Part shown: in pieces, positions 1 through 6,068 of the stretch
Numbering within the stretch: position 1 is the stretch's first letter
Layout: each line of letters opens with the position of its first letter
DNA from: JACQWR01 sp964614365
GTDB taxonomy: Bacteria > Desulfobacterota > Syntrophia > Syntrophales > JACQWR01
Direction: 5' to 3'
Assembly (NCBI GenBank): GCA_964614365.1
Contig: CAZTLA010000182.1
Span: forward strand, 1 to 6,120
Length of the DNA stretch: 6,120 nucleotides
The notes under the pieces: generated by a model
What the model was told of the DNA's origin: nothing
Seen by the model: only the letters and a program-made list of their open reading frames with translations
The model's database searches: none
Made by a program: the position numbers and the translations under genes

Positions 1-2
1 AC

Positions 3-356
3 CTGGCCGGCGACATCTTCTCTATTCTTTCCCGGTTTGACACATTCGGCATGGTAGTGCTGGAAGCCATGGCCGCATCGCTACCCGTTGTCATCAGCGA
101 TAGCGTGGGGGCAAAAGACCTCGTGAGAGACGGTGTGAACGGTTTTGTCGTGGACGGAGAGGCCGAGGCAGCGGAGATTAGCGGGAAAATAGGCCTCCTC
201 TTTAACAGGGAAAGAAGGCTGCAGATGGGAAAACATGCCCATGCCGCGGCCCTTGCCTGCACCTGGGAGGCGGCAGCAAAACGGGTCGAGGATATTTACG
301 AAACTCTTCTCAGCAACCGGCCAGATGCATTGTCGCCAAATCTAATTGGTAAATAG
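3..356 (+). CDS. GT4-family glycosyltransferase, C-terminal fragment (5' end outside window)
   Basis: Only the last ~117 residues are inside the window. The reading frame is open from base 3 with no stop, so the gene starts upstream; the ATG at 51 lies inside the conserved motif and is not the start. The fragment carries the hallmark of the second Rossmann domain of GT-B retaining transferases: FDTFGMVVLEAMA, a D-x7-E version of the family's E-x7-E motif, followed by LPVVISDSVGAKDLV and NGFVV. These residues normally hold the ribose and diphosphate of the nucleotide-sugar donor. The C-terminal helix (TWEAAAKRVEDIYETLL) is also typical of GT4. The likely role is cytoplasmic transfer of a sugar to a lipid-linked glycan intermediate. 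Donor and acceptor cannot be told from this part. The family call is firm; the substrate is unknown. Confidence 0.9.
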   Translation: MAGDIFSILSRFDTFGMVVLEAMAASLPVVISDSVGAKDLVRDGVNGFVVDGEAEAAEISGKIGLLFNRERRLQMGKHAHAAALACTWEAAAKRVEDIYETLLSNRPDALSPNLIGK

Positions 357-478
357 GACTTGAATATTATCCTATTAGCCTGTATCTCTATCTCGCCGCA
401 TTGTCCACCTGCGCTGGCGGGGAATGAACACGGAGTTAATTTAGGTAATGATAATATAATTTTGCGGAATATAAGAAC
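357..478 (+). other. Intergenic gap with orphan 44-codon reading frame
   Basis: This is the longest non-coding gap in the window. No hairpin followed by a T-run is visible, so there is no clear terminator for the upstream gene. A reading frame opens with TTG at 360, four bases after the upstream stop, and closes with TAA at 492-494, overlapping the start of the next gene. Its predicted peptide begins LNIILLACISISPHCPP, loosely like the first beta strand of a GT-B transferase. There is no well-spaced ribosome binding site and it matches no family I recognise. It could be chance or the stump of a decayed gene; I do not call it a gene. Confidence 0.3.
455..460 (+). promoter_or_regulatory. Possible -10 box (TATAAT)
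   Basis: A perfect TATAAT lies in an AT-rich stretch 18 bases before the ATG at 479. The hexamer 17 bases upstream (GGAGTT, 432-437) is a poor -35 match, and there is no extended -10 TG. If used, the transcript leader would be only about a dozen bases. It may be an internal promoter for the downstream genes or just AT-rich chance. Confidence 0.25.
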
Positions 479-2233
479 ATGGATTTATCCATAATCATAG
501 TTTCCTATAATACTGCCGATCTGATCGGGGCATGTCTGCAATCCTTGGAGTCGGCCTTCTCCGGTAAAAGGGAAATAACCGTCGTGGACAATGCATCCAC
601 CGATGGAAGTTCCGATTTCATCAAGGATAATTTTCCTTTCATCAACCTCATCCAAAATCCCGTCAACAGGGGCTTTGCCACCGCCAATAACCAGGGGCTA
701 TCCCAATGCCGGGGGAAATACATTTTTTTTCTCAATCCCGACACCGTGGTAATGCCCGGGGCCATGGATGAAGCCGCATCCTACATGGACGAGAACTTGA
801 ACATCGGTCTCGCCGGCGTAAGAATTGTAAATCCTGACGGCACCAGGCAGGAATCCGTTTCCTATCGGTATCCCAGCGAGACGTACACCAGAGGTGAAGT
901 AAAGGAACTAAAGGGCTCCATCGCTTGCGTTCTCGGCGCCGCCATGATTGCGCGGCGGGAATGCCTGAAGATCGTAGGCGGATTTGACGAGGATTTTTTC
1001 CTCTACGGAGAAGACCAGGATCTTTGCCTGAGGATACGGAAAACGGGCTATGAGATCGGCTATACGGATGATTCGGTCATCATTCACATCAGCGGCCAGA
1101 GTGAACGCCAAACCCCGCCGGCAGCGCTTTGGAGAAAAAAAACCAGAGCGGAACATCTTTTTTATCGAAAGCATTATTTACCCGAAACCGTCCATCGCAT
1201 CTTCAGGGCAGAACTGTTCAGGACACGCTTCCGGCTTGCCATGTTAAGACTAACCATGCCACTCTCAATGAACAACGGGAAAAACATCGAAAAACTCGTA
1301 AAATACCGAGTAATTTCTGAGGCAATACGGACGGAGCAACAAGCCTCAGAGGGAGGAAAGAAGCCTGCTTTTCAGGCAGCAGGCGAGACGGAATATTGCC
1401 CGGCGGAATCATATACGGGAGAGATGGGAAACGTCTTGGAACATTCGCGTCAGGGTGTCACAGGAAAAAAAAATGGCTCCTCAGCAACATTAAAGCCGAA
1501 GATATCGGTCATTCTCACCGCATGGCAGCGTCCACAATACCTCGAAGAGCAGGTGGAGCGAATTCTCTCACAGACTGTCGTCCCTTGTGAAATCGTTCTC
1601 TGGTACAACAAGCCTTCGAAGGGCAAGGGATCGACGGATTATAGACAGCTTCTTCATTTCAAAAACGACCACCGGGTAAAAAAAATAATCTGTGATTGCA
1701 ATTTTGGGATTATTCCCCGCTTTGCCCTTGCCTCATGCATGGAAGGAGATTACGTGTGCATTTTCGATGATGACACTATGCCGGGGACTCGCTGGCTGGA
1801 AAATTGCCTGAATGTTGTTGATACGAAACAGGCTCTGTGCGGAACAATCGGGATTCGATACCTGTCAAAAACAGAACTGAAAACCCAGAAACCGCGCATG
1901 GGATGGGAAGGAATGAACGACCGCATTGAGTTCGTCGATCTTGTGGGTCATAGCTGGTTTTTTCGAAAAGCATGGGCAAAGTATTTCTGGGATGTTGAGC
2001 CTCTTTCCCGGGAATTTGGAGAGGACATCCACTTCTGCGCCATGCTGCAGCGCCATGGAATCGGGGCCGCCTGTCCACCGCATCCAAAGGATGATCGCGA
2101 GCTCTGGGGTTCGGTCAGGCCTGAACGCGGCATTGACGATGTAGCAATCAGCTGCAGCTCCGACAAATCCCATCTGTTCTGGCAGGTGGTAAAATACGAA
2201 ATAGAGAAAGGCTATAAGCCGGTTTTATTATGA
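479..2233 (+). CDS. Bifunctional glycosyltransferase: rhamnosyltransferase-like GT2 domain fused to a second GT-A domain
   Basis: Two GT-A domains are joined in one 584-residue protein. Domain 1 (about 1-260) opens with SIIIVSYNTADLI, has the nucleotide-binding VDNASTDGS (36-44), NRGFATANNQG, the metal-binding NPD (86-88), GGFDEDFFLYGEDQDL with the likely catalytic acidic residues (177-181), and a C-terminal helical tail. This order matches WbbL-type rhamnosyltransferases of GT2. A polar, low-complexity linker covers about 280-338. Domain 2 (about 340-584) restarts with KISVILTAWQRP, carries a DXD-type FDDDT (429-433) and an FGED acidic pair (514-516), and lacks the usual GT2 sequence between them, so it is more distant. 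No membrane segment is evident, so it is probably cytoplasmic or peripheral. Upstream is only a weak CGGA ribosome site. It overlaps the next gene by 4 bases (ATGA), implying coupled translation. The two halves may add successive sugars; this is inference. Confidence 0.88.
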   Translation: MDLSIIIVSYNTADLIGACLQSLESAFSGKREITVVDNASTDGSSDFIKDNFPFINLIQNPVNRGFATANNQGLSQCRGKYIFFLNPDTVVMPGAMDEAASYMDENLNIGLAGVRIVNPDGTRQESVSYRYPSETYTRGEVKELKGSIACVLGAAMIARRECLKIVGGFDEDFFLYGEDQDLCLRIRKTGYEIGYTDDSVIIHISGQSERQTPPAALWRKKTRAEHLFYRKHYLPETVHRIFRAELFRTRFRLAMLRLTMPLSMNNGKNIEKLVKYRVISEAIRTEQQASEGGKKPAFQAAGETEYCPAESYTGEMGNVLEHSRQGVTGKKNGSSATLKPKISVILTAWQRPQYLEEQVERILSQTVVPCEIVLWYNKPSKGKGSTDYRQLLHFKNDHRVKKIICDCNFGIIPRFALASCMEGDYVCIFDDDTMPGTRWLENCLNVVDTKQALCGTIGIRYLSKTELKTQKPRMGWEGMNDRIEFVDLVGHSWFFRKAWAKYFWDVEPLSREFGEDIHFCAMLQRHGIGAACPPHPKDDRELWGSVRPERGIDDVAISCSSDKSHLFWQVVKYEIEKGYKPVLL

Positions 2234-3291
2234 TTCTTGTCGCTTTTGGAACAAGGCCGGAAATTATCAAGCTTTTCCCGGTTATTCATGAATTGAAACA
2301 TCGGTCTATCCCTCATAAGATACTGTTCACCGGTCAACATCTCGATTTGTACGAGGACGTAAGGACCCTCGTCCCCGATCCGGACTTTAGCTTTACGGAA
2401 ATTCTCAGCAGGCCGGGGAAAGACAATACCCTTGGCGAAAGTTACCATAAAATTTGCGGTGCTGCCGAAGGACTCTTCCGGGATATTCCATTCGAAACGG
2501 TTCTTGTGCAAGGCGATACGACAACTGCTTTGGCAATTGCCCAGATGGCATTCTACAATAACATCGGTGTGGCCCATGTTGAAGCGGGGCTCCGAACATT
2601 TGATATGGGCAATCCTTATCCCGAAGAGTTGAACCGGACGCTTATTTCCCGGATAGCCGAAATCAACTTCGCGCCCACCAGACAGGCTGTTCACAATCTT
2701 GTTCGGGAAGACGCCAAGAATATTCATCTCGTCGGCAATACCATTGTCGATGCCGTGAATCATTTTAAGCAAAAGATGGCTTGGAGACCAAAATCGTCCA
2801 ATAAAGTACTCGTCACCCTCCATCGCAGGGAAAACCACGTCGTGATGGACCGCCTCTTTGACGAAGTACAGAACATAGCCGTAACCAATACCGATCTTGA
2901 TTTTATCTGGCCTCTCCATCCGAATCCCCATGTCCAGAAACATCGGAAACGCTTGAGCGCCCCGAATATTCGGATCGTCGAACCGGTCGGCTATCCGGAA
3001 ATGTTGGAACTGATAAATGAAGTCTGTTTCATCATTACGGACAGCGGCGGGATACAGGAGGAAGCTACGTGTCTCAACAAAAAGGTTCTCGTGGCACGGG
3101 AAAAAACCGAACGAACGGAAACCATCGATATCGGGCTGGGACGCCTCGTGGGAAGAACGATAAGCGCGTCCGTGCCCTGGGCCAGGATTGCCCCGCCGCC
3201 GTTGAGTGAATCGCCCTACGGGGACGGCGATGCAGCAAACAAGATCGTTGCAATTCTCTCCGGAGAAGAAAAACGCGGCGCGGACACATAA
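2230..3291 (+). CDS. wecB: UDP-N-acetylglucosamine 2-epimerase (non-hydrolysing)
   Basis: This enzyme interconverts UDP-GlcNAc and UDP-ManNAc in the cytoplasm, supplying ManNAc or its derivatives for surface glycans. Family motifs appear in order: GTRPEIIK (7-14), GQHLDLY, QGDTTT (94-99), HVEAGLRT (116-123), PEELNR (131-136), VGNTIVD, TLHRREN (196-202), TDSGGIQEEA (270-279), EKTER and PYGDG near the end. D96, E118, E132 and H198 line up with the catalytic residues described for E. coli WecB (D95, E117, E131, H213). At 353 residues it is shorter than the usual ~375, mainly between LVG (306-308) and PYGDG, and the common TERPE reads TERTE. The start overlaps the upstream stop as ATGA, with no close Shine-Dalgarno, so translation is probably coupled. 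No ManNAc dehydrogenase gene (wecC type) lies in the window, so the fate of the product is open. The symbol reflects family, not proven orthology. Confidence 0.95.
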   Translation: MILVAFGTRPEIIKLFPVIHELKHRSIPHKILFTGQHLDLYEDVRTLVPDPDFSFTEILSRPGKDNTLGESYHKICGAAEGLFRDIPFETVLVQGDTTTALAIAQMAFYNNIGVAHVEAGLRTFDMGNPYPEELNRTLISRIAEINFAPTRQAVHNLVREDAKNIHLVGNTIVDAVNHFKQKMAWRPKSSNKVLVTLHRRENHVVMDRLFDEVQNIAVTNTDLDFIWPLHPNPHVQKHRKRLSAPNIRIVEPVGYPEMLELINEVCFIITDSGGIQEEATCLNKKVLVAREKTERTETIDIGLGRLVGRTISASVPWARIAPPPLSESPYGDGDAANKIVAILSGEEKRGADT

Positions 3292-3312
3292 TAACCCCGG
3301 AATAAAACAAAC

Positions 3313-4197
3313 ATGATTAAAATTGTGTCTGGATTGAGCGTTCCTGTCGGCTCTACAGTTGCATTGGTGAATTTATGCAATCAGTTTAACGACCGGGGAC
3401 ACAACTGCGTATTATATGGCCCGGATAAATGGCATCTTGATAAATGCAGGGCGGCCGCTATCTTCGATTTTCACCCTGAAAATGGAGATATTGTTATTGT
3501 ACACAATATCAAGCTGTTTTCTTCGGCTGAATTATATAAACTACCGGAGAAAATTGAGCAACTTCGACAACAGACAAGGCTGGGCTCGCTTAAAGATATG
3601 ATCTTCAAGAGCGTTCCACGGCCAAGAGAACATGCCGGGATTAAACTTATTTTGAGCTGCCAGGAAAATGATCTTTTTCCCATCCGGCAGTTGCGATATG
3701 CTCTGTTCGACAAAATTCACTTTGCTGATTTTTCACAGGCAAGCTACCATAGAATCGCGCAAGATCATTTCATATGCCCCAACTTCAGCAACCGATTGAT
3801 CACGTCGGAACGCAAACCCGACAGGATCGCAGGAGTGATCGGAAGCATCAGGAAAAAAAATCAAATTGAGTTATCCGTTGAAAATGCCTTCGCGGATGGA
3901 ATGGAATCAGTTATCATATATGGTTATCTGAGCGACCCGATTTACTATTACAGCAGGATTCAACCTCTTGCAAAAAAATATCCCGGCAGAATCAGATACG
4001 CGGGATTTATCGACGACCGGCAGAAGATGTATGATTCCATATCTGATGTTTATCGTGCCGTCGCTAAGTCATGGAGCCTCATAAGGAGGGAGTGCCGTCT
4101 GACGAATACGCGCTATCACGGGCCGGATCCTTCTAAGGGAGGATCAATGACCGATGACCAGATTTTCGCCGTCTGGAAGGATCAGCTTGGATTGTAA
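3313..4197 (+). CDS. GT4-like (GT-B fold) glycosyltransferase, short, with altered E-x7-E motif
   Basis: The N-terminus (IKIVSGLSVPVGSTVALVNLCNQFNDRGH) is a typical GT-B first strand plus glycine loop and helix. VIGSIRKKNQ (175-184) resembles the start of the second Rossmann domain, followed by YAGFIDDRQKMYDSISDVY. The signature region reads AKSWSLIRREC (251-261). E260 matches the second Glu of E-x7-E, but the first position is K252. ECRLTNTRYHG and a C-terminal segment ending IFAVWKDQLGL suggest a divergent GT4 subgroup. At 294 residues it is shorter than the usual 350-400, mostly through a reduced N-terminal domain. Function is probably transfer of a sugar in glycan assembly, but loss of the Glu leaves activity uncertain. 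It starts 21 bases after wecB with only a weak CGGAA site, and ends 1 base before the preferred start of the next gene. The fold call is good; the substrate is unknown. Confidence 0.78.
   Translation: MIKIVSGLSVPVGSTVALVNLCNQFNDRGHNCVLYGPDKWHLDKCRAAAIFDFHPENGDIVIVHNIKLFSSAELYKLPEKIEQLRQQTRLGSLKDMIFKSVPRPREHAGIKLILSCQENDLFPIRQLRYALFDKIHFADFSQASYHRIAQDHFICPNFSNRLITSERKPDRIAGVIGSIRKKNQIELSVENAFADGMESVIIYGYLSDPIYYYSRIQPLAKKYPGRIRYAGFIDDRQKMYDSISDVYRAVAKSWSLIRRECRLTNTRYHGPDPSKGGSMTDDQIFAVWKDQLGL
4135..4144 (+). promoter_or_regulatory. Strong Shine-Dalgarno (AAGGGAGGAT) inside the 3' end of the upstream gene
   Basis: AAGGGAGGAT is a near-ideal anti-16S match. It sits 3 bases before ATG 4147, which is in frame with the gene it lies in and so would only make a small C-terminal fragment. 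It is 11 bases (counting from GGGAGG) before ATG 4154, which is in frame with the GT-D-like gene. It therefore argues for the longer start of that gene, or for ribosome loading that then couples to the ATG at 4199. Confidence 0.45.
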
Positions 4198-4198
4198 C

Positions 4199-4972
4199 AT
4201 GAAAAATTTCGAAGATGACTTCTACCGATTGCTTCATTTGCTTAAGACTGGAGAGCCGTTTGCCTTCAACCGGTTTTCGGACGGCGAGCTCTATATGCTG
4301 CAGAACAAGGAAGTCATTCTGGGCGACCACATGGTCAAAATAGGAGATCGGGTTGAGAAAGGACCCTATCATGAAGAAGATTTCAAAAGATTTCATCCTG
4401 AAGAGCATGCTTTTTATAGGGACAGGCTCATTGACGCGTTCAGGTTTACAAAAAACAATTACTTCAAGGGATTGAGCTGCAGGTGCTGTGTTGGCGAAGA
4501 GAATTTCAGTTGGCAGCTCGAATTCCACGGCGAATACGATGAGAATTTCACCTGGGCGAATCTTCTGGTGAATGGCAATTACCCGAAATTCATCCGCGAG
4601 ATGTATCCGGTATTCAATGACTATAAAACCGTTTTCATCTGCAACAGGAAAAACGACCTTTCCGTTATGCCGTTTGTGGTAAAGGATTTCAGGGTTGGAT
4701 ATAATGCCATGGTCAACGACTACGGATTAATTGAAGTAATAAAAAACTGGATCGATGAAAACAAGGTTGAGGGGCACCTATTCCTGTTTTCGGCCTCTGC
4801 ATTCAGCAAAATGGCGATTTATCAGCTTTATGAACATTGTGACCGAAATACCTACATGGATGTGGGCACAACCTTAAACCCCTTTATGAACATGCGACTT
4901 GACAGAACCTATTTAAAGTCGTTCTGGCTTGGCGCGAAGGGGGAGGATCTTAAGAAAATTTGCATCTGGTGA
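4199..4972 (+). CDS. GT-D fold (DUF1792-like) putative glycosyltransferase
   Basis: The 257-residue protein carries FNRFSDGELYML (23-34), matching the RFGDGE signature of the DUF1792/GT-D fold, whose D-x-E (D28, E30) binds metal and nucleotide-sugar in the characterised streptococcal Fap1 glucosyltransferase. The C-terminal LFLFSASAFSKMAIYQLYEH (194-213) then YMDVGTTLNPF (219-229) resembles that family's GPtA-x-vLaydLa...iDiGh segment. No signal peptide or membrane span is seen, so it is cytoplasmic. I chose ATG 4199 because the preceding 15 residues of the longer form (ATG 4154) look non-domain-like and 4199 leaves a clean 1-base gap after the upstream stop. It has a weak GGA 7 bases upstream. 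The longer start has a strong ribosome site at 4135-4144 and remains possible. A cysteine cluster, CRCC (94-97), is unusual. Homology to GT-D is likely but distant; donor and acceptor are unknown. Confidence 0.75.
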   Translation: MKNFEDDFYRLLHLLKTGEPFAFNRFSDGELYMLQNKEVILGDHMVKIGDRVEKGPYHEEDFKRFHPEEHAFYRDRLIDAFRFTKNNYFKGLSCRCCVGEENFSWQLEFHGEYDENFTWANLLVNGNYPKFIREMYPVFNDYKTVFICNRKNDLSVMPFVVKDFRVGYNAMVNDYGLIEVIKNWIDENKVEGHLFLFSASAFSKMAIYQLYEHCDRNTYMDVGTTLNPFMNMRLDRTYLKSFWLGAKGEDLKKICIW

Positions 4973-5044
4973 CGGTTATTTTCAACGGTGGCCAGATTCG
5001 CAAGTTGATGAAAAACAGTATATTTTACGCATGGTAGCAACGAT

Positions 5045-5050
5045 GGGAGG
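5045..5050 (+). promoter_or_regulatory. Ribosome binding site GGGAGG
   Basis: GGGAGG lies 6 bases before ATG 5057, the best-placed and strongest Shine-Dalgarno in the window, and fixes the start of the last gene. The 84-base gap before this gene (4973-5056) shows no convincing -35/-10 pair and no terminator hairpin, so the gene is probably read through from upstream but translated independently. Confidence 0.7.
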
Positions 5051-5056
5051 TTTTGT

Positions 5057-6058
5057 ATGAATGGCAAAACTGCTTTGAAAAAAATAATCCGATTTATCAA
5101 AAAAACTACCAACCATAAAGAACCCTTAAGTGATCATCTATGCTTCCCCGATTCAGCAGACTGGACTGCACCATCATCCACATCAACGAATGCTACGATG
5201 CATATATTGACACAGCATTTTGGAACCGATGCGTGGTTTGAAATACAAAAGAACCATTTAGAAAAATATACATTAAAGAAAGAGCGATATAAAGTTTACT
5301 TAGCAACGTATAAGACAAGCATCCCTGATAGTTTTATATTACCACCAAACTATGTTCATATTAATCTTAATGAGCATCCTGAATTTAGAAATGAGCATTA
5401 CTTAATCATTGAAGAAGCGTATGAAAAATTTGTAAAACCTCACGCGAAGGACAATGATATTATCATTTATATGGATAATGATGCGTTTCCCTGTGATTCG
5501 TGGGAAGACAAATTGGAATCCTACCTTACTGAGAATGATATATGCGCAGTATACAGATATGAGGACAGGGGATTAGATCAACCTGATCAATATTTCCCAT
5601 ATCCGCATTTGTGTTTTTTTAGTTTTAAGAAGAAAACAAGAGATATGTATGGATTTAAGCATGAAATACCGGAAGGGTTTCCATGTCCGGGATTTACAAT
5701 CTGTGATGTTATTAGACAGAATAATCTTAAGGTGAAAGAATTGATCAGAACCAATAAATTTAATTCACATAACGTCATGTTTGGCATTTATGACGATATG
5801 ATTTATCATCATTCTTCGGGTTCCAGAGCAAAAGTGGGACGACCCTACGCGACGCTCGGGGCCAAATCCGATCACCGGAAAATGTGTTACGAAGGGATTG
5901 ATTTTTTCCTCAGACAGGATGTCCTGTCCCATCTTCCCCCGTGGATTGAAACGGAAGTAAATGACGTGAATTTAAAAATATTTGATGTAATTTTTGATAA
6001 AATTAAAGACGATAAAGATTGCAATTTTGTTCGAAGATTTTATCTTGGGAAATATTAA
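5057..6058 (+). CDS. Uncharacterised GT-A-like (putative glycosyltransferase) protein with DND motif
   Basis: A 333-residue protein. After a basic N-terminus (1-20), MHILTQHFGTDAWFEIQ (48-64) and YKVYLATYK form the expected first part of a GT-A nucleotide-binding domain. DNDIIIYMDNDAFPCDSWE (132-150) follows; DND (140-142) has the setting of a DXD metal site, a hydrophobic strand then D-x-D-A-F-P. PYPHLCFFSFKK (181-192) and NVMFGIYDDMIYHHSSGSR (239-257), with a His pair (251-252), resemble conserved stretches I associate with an unnamed protein family from glycan loci. No membrane helix is seen. The gene is very AT-rich (about 30-33% GC by hand count over 5281-5460) except a patch near 5815-5935, unlike its neighbours, suggesting separate acquisition. 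It has a strong ribosome site at 5045-5050. Glycosyl transfer is inferred from fold and context; the substrate is unknown, and an inactive relative cannot be excluded. Confidence 0.7.
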   Translation: MNGKTALKKIIRFIKKTTNHKEPLSDHLCFPDSADWTAPSSTSTNATMHILTQHFGTDAWFEIQKNHLEKYTLKKERYKVYLATYKTSIPDSFILPPNYVHINLNEHPEFRNEHYLIIEEAYEKFVKPHAKDNDIIIYMDNDAFPCDSWEDKLESYLTENDICAVYRYEDRGLDQPDQYFPYPHLCFFSFKKKTRDMYGFKHEIPEGFPCPGFTICDVIRQNNLKVKELIRTNKFNSHNVMFGIYDDMIYHHSSGSRAKVGRPYATLGAKSDHRKMCYEGIDFFLRQDVLSHLPPWIETEVNDVNLKIFDVIFDKIKDDKDCNFVRRFYLGKY

Positions 6059-6068
6059 GATAGAACGG

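Noticed and set aside
1776..2173. Several overlapping open frames on both strands within the second GT domain
   Set aside because: They overlap one another and the intact 584-residue frame, and none has family motifs or a ribosome site.
2212..2943. 243-codon open frame on the minus strand opposite wecB
   Set aside because: It is fully antisense to a gene with every WecB catalytic motif; the translation shows no recognisable domain and is a codon-bias shadow.
4147..4197. Separate small gene starting at ATG 4147 behind the strong ribosome site
   Set aside because: It is in frame with the upstream transferase and would yield only its last 16 residues, which look like the normal C-terminus.
5005..5024. 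Promoter in the 84-base gap (TTGATG and TATATT)
   Set aside because: The two hexamers are only 8 bases apart, far from the 16-18 needed, and no better pairing was found.
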